Shown: positions 20,358-34,361 of the stretch, piece after piece
How the letters are laid out: the number at the start of each line of letters is the position of its first letter
Numbering within the stretch: the stretch's first letter is position 1
Source: Typha latifolia
Lineage: Eukaryota > Streptophyta > Magnoliopsida > Poales > Typhaceae
Direction: 5' to 3'
Assembly: GCA_019914945.1 (NCBI GenBank)
Contig: CM034106.1
Span: 6,386,001-6,450,000, forward strand
Length of the DNA: 64,000 nucleotides
The notes under the pieces: generated by a model
Databases searched by the model: none
The model's input: only the letters and a program-made list of their open reading frames with translations
What the model was told of the DNA's origin: nothing
Translations under genes and position numbers: made by a program

Positions 20358-23300
20358 TTAGCCCCCAGAAGCAGTGACTTTAAAACAGTCGATATTGCAC
20401 AACCCAACCGATCTCATCATCCCTCCAAAGCTGCCACGAGTCGATTACAAGTTAAGAAAAGACAAACTATATCTTGACAATCTGAATCCATAAGCAACTG
20501 TAGATATAGCTACTACATAACATATGATAAAACAGTAAAAGAAAGCATTTTTTTATATCAGACCGGTCAATGCTTTTCCTTGGCTTCTCCTGCTGATCCA
20601 AGCTCGCCCTTGCTTTGTCAGTACGATCTATGCTCTTCCTTGGTTTCTCTCTCTTATCTGCACTGACTCTTGGCTTCTCTCTCCAATCTGTGCTGTGCCT
20701 AGGCTTCTCTCTCTGATCAACACTTGGCCTGGACTTCTCCCTCTGATCGGTGCTTTTCCTTGAAAGCTCTATACGGTCAGAACTCGTTGAAGGAAGATCT
20801 GAGATAGCTGAGCTATCTACCAGTTCATCTCTAGTGAGAGGTGATTTTTCTATAGCTGATATGAATTTCTTAAGGTGCCTAATGTACTCTGGATAAAGTT
20901 CTAAATTACAATGGTTTCCTCCCTTGATCCAAAGAGGCTCATACTTATCTTTACAAAGCTCCCAAAGACGCTTTCCATGGGAGCAATCCACAACCTCATC
21001 AGCTGTTCCCTACAAAAGAATAAAATACTTCAACATCTTTAACAGCAACATGTGTGATTGTATAAAAGTTTCGCAATAATTCAGAGGCTATAACGCACTC
21101 CAGATACCCTACATGAACAAAAATGACCAATTCGAGTGAGTTTTAAAATTTCAATTCTTCAAAGCATGAATCCATGTTAACATGGAAACACAAAGAAAAA
21201 AAAAAACAATTTTGTACTTATTACGAAGGTTTCATACTTTACATGTTATTGTTTGGTATAATTATTAACTCACTTCTACATTACACAACCAAAGTTCTAT
21301 CAATTATTTTATTGGGATTTGGCATTCACCAGTTAGCAGATGATTGACATATGGGTTATTCCAGTCATTTCTTACACTTGCTATTTATTTAGAGTTGACA
21401 TATAGTGGCAAACATTCTTGTTTGAAGAATATTAGAATCCCAAAATTTAATAGAGTGATAAGTCCATTCCAATGGTGAATCTTCTAGCTCAAAATATTGA
21501 AGATCAGCTGTAAGAAATAGAAAAGTGCATACAAGGTACTAAAACAAGTAACCCTAAATAGTTGGGGCTAAAGGTGTGGTCATCGTTGTTGTTGTTGCTG
21601 TTGCTGCTGCTGACACAAGGTATTAGAATAAAGCATGAGCCGGCAACACAGAGTGATATTTTGACAGAACCTTAACTGCACTGCCACAAGGTTCAATAGC
21701 ATAAAATGGACCCTACAAAATAATAGACACAGATACCGTAGGGGACAATTGGTTCCAATTCATTCAAAATTAGGAAGGGAAGGTTTAGAAATGACTGTAC
21801 ATATACAAAGAGAAAGAGGATGGAGGAACACCAAAAGAAAAACATCCATTGGGGATCAATTAAGTAAGAAAAACAAAGAGATTCTGAATCCCTGAAAGTG
21901 GAGATGCTTTAGTTCAACAATAAATGATGCCAGTTTAAAGATATAACCAGCATATTGATGTCCAATGAAGCATCTATTAACTGGATTTGCACTAGCTAAA
22001 CTTAAATCCAGGTTGATTGACTTGACCAGTTTAAAGATATAACCAGCATATCAATTTCAATAATAAATAATCATATCTTTAGAAGTCTGATTGTGATTAA
22101 TTAATTAGCAACATTTACTCCCAATTATTTACATAGTCCAGGCTATTCATCAACATAGTCATGTGGTAATAATTTCAAGTTTTCACCACAATTCAACCCT
22201 TTCCAATTGATTCTTTGTATAAGATATGGATTTTTCTGATACTAATTGATTTCTGACTTCGGATGTGCCTGTTTTCATCAACTTCTTACTGAATTAGTGC
22301 TGACTTGTTATTTGTCCCGTGCTCAATGGTTGGTTGCTTTTTTTTAGCAGAAAACCAATGTACTGTGTCACTACAGAATAGGAGCATGCCTTTAATCTAG
22401 GGGTGAAAACAGATCAGATTTTATCTGATCCAGTCTGTTTACCGGATATAGGTTAGGATTTCTTATCTGTCTTGATATTTGAATTCATATTCATATCTGA
22501 GTAGTCTATGTGGATATGGATATGGATATGGATATGCATTAAAGAATAGTATTCGAATCAATAGATGTATATCCATATAATATGATAATGAAAATAGTGA
22601 TATAAAAGATTGTTTCTGTGCTTCTACAAATATCTCTAATCTATTTTTCATATGTGTTTATTGACTGTGCCATAGATTTCAGTAATATCATATGTTCTAA
22701 TGTGTTCAGAAAACAAATAATGAAATGCAAATATATATGTTATCTGATCTAAAATCTGTGTCTGTATTTAGCGGATATAGTGATTAAATTCACAATATGT
22801 TTACTATCCCTATTTGTATTCACATTTGAGAAAAGATATGGAAAAAGAATATGATTTTAGTATTTTACCATTATCTAATCCATTTTCCCTCTACTAAATC
22901 CCCATAAAAATAGGACCACAATTGAACACATATTGACAACTTTGTGAATGATGTCATTTCCTAATGTTAGCCACAATATAGAGTGAAAGGTTCCTTTTGT
23001 TCATTTTCTTGTAAGCATGTCTAGAACATGATAGGAATAGAGAACTAGTCATTCCATTCCAATTCACGTATCAAAAGAGTTGGCACCATGCTGCCAATGG
23101 AAGCGGTATGATTGGCGTGCAGGGTGCGGCATCCCGTGTAAGGGAACAGCTAGGGAAGATTGAAGAGATGGTGGAGAATCTGAAGATTAAGTCTTTAGTC
23201 ATCGAGTCGATCTTTAGTTAACGTGTCTTTAGTTGGTTTAGCCTGTTAGTTTGGTTTATTATAAAAGGAGTTGTAATCAGATCTGTTAGTTGGAGTTGTA

Positions 23301-26300
23301 ATCGGATCTATTAGTTTGGTTTATACAAAAGAGTTGTAATCGGGTATTAGGGGCTATCAATCAATTATTCTTCTCTCTCTCTCTCTCCCCCCAAGGTTGA
23401 CCGAATTAGCCAGGAGGCTAAGGGTTGTCGATTCATCTCTTTCTCTATCCAATTTACAGGTTTGGGTCAGATTCTATCATAATACCACTATATATATATA
23501 TATCTTCATGATATCTTGGCAATTTCATTTATGACCATGGTTTCCAAATATTCATTGACCACCTGGGAAGCACGGATACTCCAATTTGAGTGGAGTATCC
23601 GTATCCGAATCGGATACGGATACGGGCCGGATACGGGTCGGATACGGCCCAGATACATATCCGATACGTTTCGGAGTATCCTAAATTTAAATAATTAGTT
23701 TTTATTTTCGGATATGGGGTGGATACGGCTGGATACGTTTCAGATACGTTTTGGATACGTTTTGGGTTTAATTGGGTAATCGGGCGAGTTTAATTTTATA
23801 AACCTATTAAGAAACCCGTTAAGAAATTTAACTCCCCCCCTCTTCGTTCCACCCCCAATTCGATATCAATCAAACCGTGCCCTAGCTCTCCCCCTCCCTC
23901 TCTCTTGACGACGTCGCTCCCCTTCCTCTCTCGACGACGCTGCTCCTCTCTCTCGACCACGACGACGCCGCCGCTCCCTGTTCTCCCCTTCTCTCTCGAT
24001 GAACCAGCTAACAACGTTGCCGCTTTTCGTTCTTCCTCTCTCTCTCGACAAGCCAACCGACGCCACCACCGCTCTCCCTTCTCCCCTATCTCTCTCGACG
24101 AACCAGCCGACGAAGGTATGTTCTGTTTATTTCTTCTCTCGACGAACTAGCTTTTTTTTTTCTTCAATATCTTCTCAGTTTTTCCTCGATTTCTTCTCTG
24201 AAATTTTCATTTGATTTCTTCCACTTCCCCTTCCCCTTCTTAAATTCTGTTTTAAGTTACTTTTCTCAGTTTTTTTTCTTTTTTTTTCCTTTTCTTTTCT
24301 CAGTTTTTTTCTCCCTTCTCTGAATTTTTTTTCTTCTTCAATTGTGCAGATTTCTTCTCTGATTTTTTTTCCTTTTCTACTTTGCCTTATTTACAGTTTA
24401 ATTAATTTTGTATGATCACTTAAGTATTGCGTGTCTAAATATTTTTTCTTCTTCGATTGTGCAGATTTCTTCTCTAATTTTTTTTTCCTTTTCTACTTTG
24501 CCTTATTTACAGTTTAATTAATTCTGTATGATCACTTAAGTATTGCATGTCTGAATTTTCAAAGATTTATTGCTTTAAACCTTCTCTAGTTGCTTAAGTA
24601 TTACAATTCTGAATTTTCAGATTTATTCCATTATTAGATTCCTAGATTAGCCGGTTATATTTAATTTGAATGACATGAATTCATCTTCTTAAATATTAGT
24701 ATATCAATTAGAACTAATATTAATAGTTAGATTAGTACAGTGTAAATGGCTACTAAAAGTATGAGTTCTAGTACTAATAGTGTGGCGGTAGATGAGAGTG
24801 CTCCGCTTTGAAAATATGTAACCAAATTAGAAAAGATGGGAGAAGGAGGGAATATGAGGTTTCAGTGCAATTATTGTCAGCAAATATACAAAGGATATTA
24901 TTATAGAGTAAAGGCTCATGTGATGAGAATTAGTGGATGTGAAAACAAACCATGCCCTAAAGTATATAGTCAGCATATTGTGGAGATGAAAAGGATAATA
25001 GAGTAGGCTGAGTTAAAAATAAAAAACTCTATGCCAAAGTCAGTACCATTGTCAATGTCAACTCAATATGGAACTTCTAGTATGCCCCTTGCAACTTCTT
25101 CTTCTAACATGCCCTATGGATCAAATAAGAGAAGGTCTGGAGAAACAGCTCTTGAGAAGTCATTTAATATGGCTTCTCGTAATCAATTACACAGTCAAAT
25201 TGCTAGAATGTTTTACTCTGCTGGGTTACCTTTTCATCTTGCTAGGAACCCATATTATGTTAAGTCTTATACTTTTGCAACTAACAGTCAAATACCAGGT
25301 TATTTGACTCCTAGATATAATATGTTGAGAACCACACTTCTGCAACAAGAAATGACAAACATTGAAAGGTTATTGGAACCCATTAAGAGCACATGGAAGG
25401 AAAAAAGGGGTTAGCATTGTGTGTGATGGCTGGACAGATGCACAAAGAAGACCTCTTATCAATTTTTTTAGCAGTGACTGAGAATGGTCCCATGTTTTTG
25501 AGAGCTGTAAACTGTGAGGGGAGTATAAAGATAAATTCTTTATATCTAGCTTGATCAGTAAAGTAATTGAAAAGGTTAGAGCACAAAATGTGGTGCAAGT
25601 CATTACTGATAATGCCCCTGTTTGTAAGTCAGCTGGGATGCTTATAGAGGCTCAGTATTCAAATATTTTTTGGACTCCATGTGTTGTCCATATCCTCAAC
25701 CTTGCATTAAAGAATATATGTGCATCAAAAAACACGGAGGGCAATGAGCTTGTTTTTGATGAATGCAGTTGGATATCCATTGTGGCAGGGAATGTGATGT
25801 GCATCAAAAATTTTATCATGCAACACTCTATGTGACTTGCCATTTTCAATGAATTTGTAAATTTGAAGTTGATTGCTATTGCTAATACACGTTTTGCCTC
25901 AACTATTGTAATGCTGAGGAGATTCAAAACTATCAAACGTGGGCTACAAACGATGGTTATTAGTGATAAATGGAATTCTTATAGAGAGAATGATGTAGGA
26001 AAGGCACAATTTGTGAAAGAGAAGATTCTTGATGATATATGGTGGGACAAAATTGAATATATATTATCTTTTACTGAGCCCATTTATTCAATGCTGAGAT
26101 TTGCTGATACTGACAAACCTTACCTCCATTTGATTTATGAAATGTGGGATGATATGATTGAAAGAGTGAAAACAGCTATATACAGACATGAGGCAAAAAA
26201 AGAAGATGAAGAGTTAACTTTCTACTCAGTTGTGTATAAAATTTTTGTTGATAGATGGAATAGAAGCAATACTACTCTTCATTGTTTAGCACACTCATTG

Positions 26301-29300
26301 AATCCAAGGTAAAGTTGATGCTTAAAAATTTATTACATAGTTAGTTGTTTTTTTTTTATAGTTTTGTTAATTTAACTTTTGTGCTCTTCTTACTAGGTAT
26401 TATACCAATACTTGGATTAGTGAGGATCCAAACCGCACTCCTCCACACACAGATCTAGAAATTTTTCGTATGAGAAACAAGTGTTTGAAGAGGTTCTTTC
26501 CAAACGGAGAAGAGAGGAGAATTTTAAATAATGAGTATGCCAATTTCTCAACTGCAACAGAGGGTTTTGATAACCATGACTCTATTGAAGATAGAGATAT
26601 TCTTGATCCAAAGAAGTGGTGGGCCATTCATGGTGCTGTTGCACCTAACCTTCAGAATTTAGCATTTAAATTACTCGGGCAACCGTGTTCATCATCATGT
26701 TGTGAGAGGAATTGAAGCACATATTCATTTAGTCACTCAATGAAAAGAAACAAGATCACTCCACAACGAGCAGAGGATCTAGTTTTTGTTCATAACAATC
26801 TTCGTCTTCTCTCTAGAAGATCGACCGAGTATATGGAAGGGGAGACCAAAATATGGGATGTTGGAGGAGATTCATTTGATTCATTCGATGGAGCGGGTAT
26901 TCTTGAAGTTGCTGACCTCTCGCTTGATGAACCTGATTTGGAGGCTATTGTATTCACTGATGAAGGCAATGAGGAGAATGACTTAGATGGAAATGAATAA
27001 TTAATGTCATTGCCAATTACACTACTAACTTATTATTACTCTCATTTTGGTGTCATACAAATTGTGAAATGTTGGTGGATACTTTATAAACTTTAGTGCT
27101 ATGACCTATGAGTCTATGAGTTACTCATATGGAATGCAATGATACTACTATTCTCATTTTGGTGCATTATTTGTTAAATGTTGATGCATTCTTTGCCTAA
27201 TTGTCTTTGATATTTATTACTCTCATTTTTGCTACTAAATGCTTATGTAGATAATAGATGTATTAAAATATTGAATGCAATATTATGTATATGTTGTCAT
27301 TAGAATATAATATTTTTATATAATTTTTTAATTGCCGTATCCTAAACGTATCGTATCCTGTTTTTTGAGAATTTGCTGTATCCTCATATTCGTATCGTAT
27401 CGTATCCGTATCCGTGCTTCATAGTTGAGCATGCATGAAACATCATATTCAGCCTCAAATTATTCTCATGAATTAGGAAATGTGATATATGTCATCATCT
27501 CAGGAACAAGGTACGCATTTGAATTCAGCTTAATTTAACATGCAACTTATCCAATGCTTTCTTATGTTTTTGGAGAAATTGATCTCTCTCGAGGAAAAGA
27601 TCAAGACCATCCTACTTGCATCTCGTCCAAAAAGTCTCAATCTTGTCTATCTTCATCCTAACATACGCCATTTACTTAAGAACTAACCGACTTCTAGTCA
27701 AAGCATGCTGCAACATTTGATAAAAAGACACTTGAATAGTTGTAAATCATGGCTTAAAGTTCCGATTTTGGTCTTGGTTTCAGCTCCATTAAAAAAATGA
27801 AACAATTCAGTTGATTTTGTATCTAGTTTCATTGTGTCAATTTCAAACATCTTTTGCTAAATAATTTTTTTATCTTATTTTCTAAATGTATTACTCAAGA
27901 TCTAATAGCATGTAAGCAATGAGGTTGATACTTGGTCAAGTACAAGTTGGATTCAAGTCAACTCTAGCTTGGAAAGCTAAAGCATACTTTAAAAAAGTTG
28001 TTAATAGGGTCGTTTCAGTTGGATGCTGGTTTTGGAAAGTTTTAGATTGGATAGAAGCAATAAACATTTTGGTGAAAACTTTAATGTTTCAGCGAAATGT
28101 GTCAGTTTCTGACGAAACTTCAAACCATGGTTGTAATGGACAAAGTAAAGACTTGATCTATTATACAATATAATGAAGTGTTGTCAAAATTCTAATCCAA
28201 CAACAGCAAGTTAGTCTAAAAAAGGACTGCATTTGTACTAGCATATTCCAAACCTGGGTGTGGTGCCCCAACAATGGTAAAATTCGTACAACAATGATTG
28301 ATTTGGGTAGATGCACAAACGTTGTTTCAGATAAGCAAACTCATCAAAACCACATCCAAATCCGTACAAAATTGACTTGGGTCAACAACACTAATTTGAA
28401 GGTCCATGAAAGTTGCCTTGTTACATATAGGACACTTAATTGACACTGTTCACTCTTATGTACTTCCAATTAAACATTGTGGTTTGCCGATGACATATCT
28501 ACCAGGTAAACATTGTGTTGAACTCAAAGGTGATGTTATTTTGGGTCATTTCCCCAACTCAACAGGATCAGTTCTTTTCAAAAGGGAAGAATTGATGGTG
28601 CATCAAGAGAGGATCGACTTTTTCATGGCAAAGGATGTTGCAATGAACGCAAGTCAAGCTACGAAGCAAGCTCTTCCTTGCACACAAACATGATGGGCTT
28701 GATTACATAATCTAGTAACTGGAAAGGAGTGTTATGGCCACATTGGACTATCTAGTTTGTTGGTCAAGCTGGTCAAGCTTTTCTTTAGATTATTGGTTTG
28801 AATTCTAGTTTGAGGATATTTGGGGAATTAATGAATAAAAATTCTATGTGAAATTATTATTCATATCACTGTAGCACGTGAACAGTGATCAAGGGTCAAA
28901 AGTAACTCATGGTACTCTTCTAGCCGTACCAAGGTGTGCACCGAACTACAGATAAATTTGAGAAAAGTAAAGGCTCAAAGATATGCTTGCATCTTCTCCC
29001 ATCGTAGATTTTCTTTCTTATCGTTCAACCCATACCAATTTTAGACACTAAAAATGTATTTTCCTTTATGTCCTTATTTCCTGCAGTAGGACATCCAAGA
29101 ATATTGACTCAAAATTCTAGATTTCTTCATCCACAGGCCCATCATCACATTGTAGGACATCCCCTATTATGTTCTGCATCAATGTGACATGGCAGTACCT
29201 TATAGGAACAGTGGAGTACTACTATCTAAGCTCTTTGATCATCATCATTTAAGATGAGCTAACCCTGTTTACAAATAGTGGATATACTCCTAGACATCTT

Positions 29301-31225
29301 GGTAATGGCAGAAAGTAACAGCAAAATAAGAGGCAAGGATCATTAGTTCTCTGCAATATGAAATAACAACATATATAAAACTAGAAGGGACTTTGTGAAA
29401 GTGAAACTACAAACATCTAATAGCATCACAGAGATATTGGCTGTTGTGTGTGAAAATTGGCAAGGTGAAACTCCGTATTATTCTTCTTCAGACTTATTTT
29501 CCTTGGAAAAGGTAGACAACTTGTATTTTGGTGTTGGCTATATGAATCATTTCATAAATTCATCTCTATTTAGTGCATGGATTTGCATCAAATAAAGTGC
29601 TATTATATCTTTCTTACTGATTGTTCTCACACTAGCAATGTGTAAAAATCTGCACAATCCTTTCACAGAATTTTTTGAGCCAATCTGACGTGATACAAAA
29701 CAATGACCAACCATTTGACAAGAAGGATTAAAAAAGAGAACCAATTTTTGTAAAGAAGAAAAAAGGAAAGGCTATTCAACTAGCAAAGAATGTTTTGCTT
29801 CTAGTAAATTATTACCATACAAATATTTCCATAATTAATTTCATTCAACTCTCATCACTTAAATCTAGAAAACACCAATCATTAGATAATACAATATAAG
29901 AGAAGTGATTTAAGTCTCATGAGATATACAAGGAAACAATTAGTACTATCAAGTATGAACTTTCTCACTAATCTTCCTTTCAATTCCCAAACCAAATATC
30001 CAAAATATAACCATAGCTACAATCTTGTTATTCTATGTGTGGACAATATTTAACTTTTTTCAATTCATAGGGTGGGTGAACCACTAAATGAAGCTATAAA
30101 TTACATAATTAATCAGATTATAATTAATTGCTTACAGAACTTGAAATTTTTAGCATGCAACCAAGAAAATTCATTCAAACCAAATAAACCAGGATAAAAA
30201 ATGAGCTATAAAGAAGTACGCTGCTTTATAAGTCTTCAGAGCAAACTGCTGCAAAAGGGTACCAGAAGTAGAATAAGACGGAGTACTTACATGAATAACC
30301 AGCACAGGACATTTAACCAACAGAATTTTATCAATGTTCTGTAGGAAAAAAGAAACAGTAATCAGGTAGTAGTAGTAGTAAGAGGGAGATCAGAATGTAT
30401 CTGATAAAGTACAACATAATAACCTTATATATGTCAAACCAATATGTATGCTTCACAGGATACATGACGCGCAGGCCAGACAAAATTGGGCTATGTAGAA
30501 CTACTGCTCTCAAACGAGGAAACCGAGAAGCTAAATCCAAGGTAGGGCCACTACCAACTGACTGACCATATAGAATAATATCCTCCTCGCAAGCTCCATA
30601 AGTTTCTATAAGGCACCGATAAGCAGCCGCTATATCAGCATATGTGTTCTGCTCAGTTGGCTGTCAGATCAAAGACGAAATGACGAGATCAGTTATTTTC
30701 TTCAGAAATACCTTTAATAAGAGGCAAGATGGTCATTAAAGCTCTACCTTCCCAGAAGATTGTCCATATCCAGAATAGTCATACCTGCCGAAAAATATAT
30801 AAATTGCAATAATTACACACAACATGATTAGGACAGAGCAATAACATAATAAGAATACACTTAGAGAGGGAGGAGACATTTATCCATCATATAGGTCTAG
30901 TTAAGACATGTCATAATTTTTTGTCTGGTCAAGTTCCAAATGGAATAAGTCTTAGTCTTACTTTTATCTAGATACTTTAGCTACATTATTTGTTAATAAA
31001 ATTTAATATTTCTTCAATGTTGTGAGTATTTTCACAATATGGACGTCACATTCTTCATAGCAACGATGACCGTGCCACAGGCACGGACCGTGCCAACCAC
31101 CGGCCGTGCCGTAAGAGAATGAGAGAAAGAGGTAAGGGATACTCACCTTTGCCATTGTAGTCGTCGTCGCCATCTCCATCGCTCGCCGATTGCCGCCCGA
31201 TCTGAACCCGCAACTTAAATTTTAA

Positions 31226-31264
<39 letters not shown>

Positions 31265-34200
31265 CTCTCTGTCTCGATCTCTCTTCTCTCTCGGAGGCTA
31301 GGACACGAAGCAGACGGCGATCGGCGATCAGCGACGAGGTCGATGGTGAGCGACGATGCATTAGGAGGAGTGTCGTGCGGCACCCTCATGCCATATGCCG
31401 GTACGCCACCAGCACGGCAAGTGCCGACCGGCATGCCCCGTGCCAGTCGGCACGGCCATCCTTGCTTCATAGCACCCATCAACAGCATAACTTCACATTT
31501 CAAAATAACTTTTTAGTTACACACTTCAACAACATTGTAGGGGATTGAGAATTCTTCATGAAGAATAGGATATTGTTTTTAGCAATCTATCAAGTGCATT
31601 CAGCCATTCCTCCTTTACTTACAAGCCTAGGTAGTTTCTTGGTATAAAAAAAATCCCAAAATTTATTGATATTTGGAGCCTCTTGCCAACTTTCATCACT
31701 TTTTTCTCTCAAACAACACTCCATTTATTTCCGCTTCTCTATATCTTTTGCAAATCTCACTAAATAAAACATTAACCACTCACTGAATGAGATATCAACA
31801 ATCAAATTATAGTATGTTGTTTCATGCAAACACAGAAGGGTGAAGATTACAGAAACAAGAGCAGTAATTGTGTTGATTGTGAATCTTCTCCAAAAAAAAA
31901 ATGTATTTATTGGGAACATAAAAAGATGATGCTAGACCTTTAATCTGGAATTTAGGAATTAAAGCACTTTAACAAAGAACTTCTCTCATGTACCTAGTCA
32001 CAAAGGAGAACAGCTGAACAGAATCAACAGATACCTCTACCAAATATGTTAATAAATCTGGCATCATAAAAAAGGTAGATGGATGAGGATTATACAAACG
32101 AGAGCAGAGATTAAAAAGGTAGATGGATGAGGATTATACAAATTTTATGTAATTAAAAAGTTTGATCTGGTCCAGACAACCGATACGACCGATTTGGCCG
32201 AATCATATTATTTTTTCGGAAGGCCAATCCCAATCCCGATTTTTCAAACATTTCTTATAACACAAAGCATCCTTTAGCATTTAATGTTTTATAATTTTAT
32301 ATCACAAGAAATTCCTTCCGTTTGGCACTCTACATTGTTTAAAGGAATGCTTAAAAGATGATAATGATAGTAATGACGATGATCATCCTTGGTTATCATC
32401 ACTCATCAATATAGCAAACAAACAAAACTTGATTAAGTCTAACAAAGTTTTGAGGACCGTCAGTGATAGACAGGTAGACAAGGGATCATGTAGTGTCTAG
32501 ACACTAGGCAGGTGCCGAGGTGCACGCCTACAATACAAGACAGCTAAAAAATAATAGTTAGAGAAAAAGTTAAAATTAATACATACAATCAAAATAATAT
32601 ACTAATACATTCTTGTTAAGAACTATAGTAAGCTATTAGAATCAACATAATAATTTTGAATTTCAGAGTCAATCTACATATTAAAATATGATACGAGATC
32701 GTAAGATGGTTACATAAGCAGGATCTAAGTGGAATCTAGTTATATTCTATCTATGGCAAGAGCCTAGGCATTAAAGACAAAGTTCTTTAAAACAATGAGT
32801 CTAAATGGAAATGGCTCTCCCATCATATCAAGTTTTATCAATGTATACTACTGTCCTGTGCTACTTTACTGTTCCTTTGGCTCATCTAAATCACTTTTCT
32901 GATTTGAGTGAATAAGATAATATAGGTCGTAGACCGATATGAATAAGGTGATTTTCCTTATTGTACTCTCCACTTATCTGCATACTTCAACTTCCATCAC
33001 AAATAACTTACAAAATGTCTTCAAATTTATGCCTGTCTAGGTGATTCCCCAGAAGAGGACAAACACTTCGGCCTAAAACTTTATAAGAAACCTAACAAAC
33101 ATCTCAGTAGCCTTTAACATATTATGTTTTTCTGCTCTTTCATGCACACATAAAGGATGTTCTCGCATTGCATTTGCATCCTCCATCACTTCATTCTAAT
33201 AGATACTGGAATGCCTTGATTAAAATATTGTCACTATAATAGAAGACCACAGAATCAACTTTTGTTCTTTGCCCAATTGAAGCTGCTTCAGGAAACATAG
33301 TGCTATCCATCAAACAGAATTTCTTATTCTGACACTTAGATGAATATTCCAAAGACCATTGTACATAAAATGCATTAACAGTTAGACTAACCTATCAGGA
33401 CACCTTTGAGCCATTAATTCTCTAACAGAACAGATATTATCAGCTGCAATTCTTACTTGCATGAAGCAAGACTAACCATCCAAACTGATATTCAGATTGA
33501 AAAAGTTTCTCTTAATCTTGATGAAGAGGAAAGATGAAACATCATAATTTTGAAATGTATTTCATACTCATGTAAAACACCATAATGAAATAACAGATTG
33601 TGTCATGTAACACTGTTTTAGTATACGTGATGATCAAAGGACCCTGTGTAAATGGGATATGAAAGCTGTTAGTGCAAAATGCTGAATTGCCCCGAGTAGT
33701 AGCCAGAGAAAAGTACCAAGAACTTGCCATTCGTAATAATTGAATAACCACATGAACCACATTTCCTCCATTACTTCACACAAACCCTTGACCCTTATTC
33801 CGCTATACAACTAACAGATTTAACAATTTAACCCTAATAATAAAGAAAAAGGGTTGCCCAATATTACAGAAGATAACACAAACATTTAAAGGCTTCAAAA
33901 GAAAATTGACCATTGCAAACAAATCAAAAAAACTTTATAGAACCTACGAATCATCTTCTAGACCCGTGGCTCACAACACAGAAGTTTAAACTAGCTAAGA
34001 CTGAATCAACAATTAGACTGGGCCCTCCCTCCCTCCCACAGACACACAGAGATTGTTTCTAATGATTGATCCACCACATCAAGATCCAGAAATCCAGATC
34101 ACAAGAGCACAGAGATTATCAAATCAATCTTATCTCATAGCTCTATCAAAATGGCTTCTACAGCAATGGCAAAAAGAATAATCTAGACACTGTACCATAA

Positions 34201-34326
34201 AAGAAAACAATTGAGTCAACTTTCCCAACTACCAAATTATTCTTATCCCACGCTGCCAAATCCAAAATCCCGCCTTTCTCTCAACCATAACCCCAATCAA
34301 ATAGAACTAAAACGCAGAACAGTCCC

Positions 34327-34361
<35 letters not shown>

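Larger units (their letters stand above)
23567..27420 (+). mobile_element. hAT transposon, inactive, in intron 4 of the hydrolase gene
   Basis: Terminal inverted repeats GAAGCACGGATAC lie at 23567 and, inverted, end at 27420. Both ends carry dense subterminal GGATACG/CGTATCC motifs, more than ten at the left (23570-23760) and about eight at the right (27330-27415). The interior encodes a BED finger, DUF659 and hAT dimerisation protein in broken frames. No convincing 8-bp duplication was found next to the repeats. It lies opposite to the direction of host transcription. Confidence 0.75.

Noticed and set aside
21560..21615. SINE ending in (GTT)n
   Set aside because: Only the tail-like repeat is visible; no A/B box promoter or body could be identified.
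28406..28693. 95-codon plus-strand ORF inside intron 4
   Set aside because: No recognisable motif, antisense to the host gene, and within chance expectation for this length.
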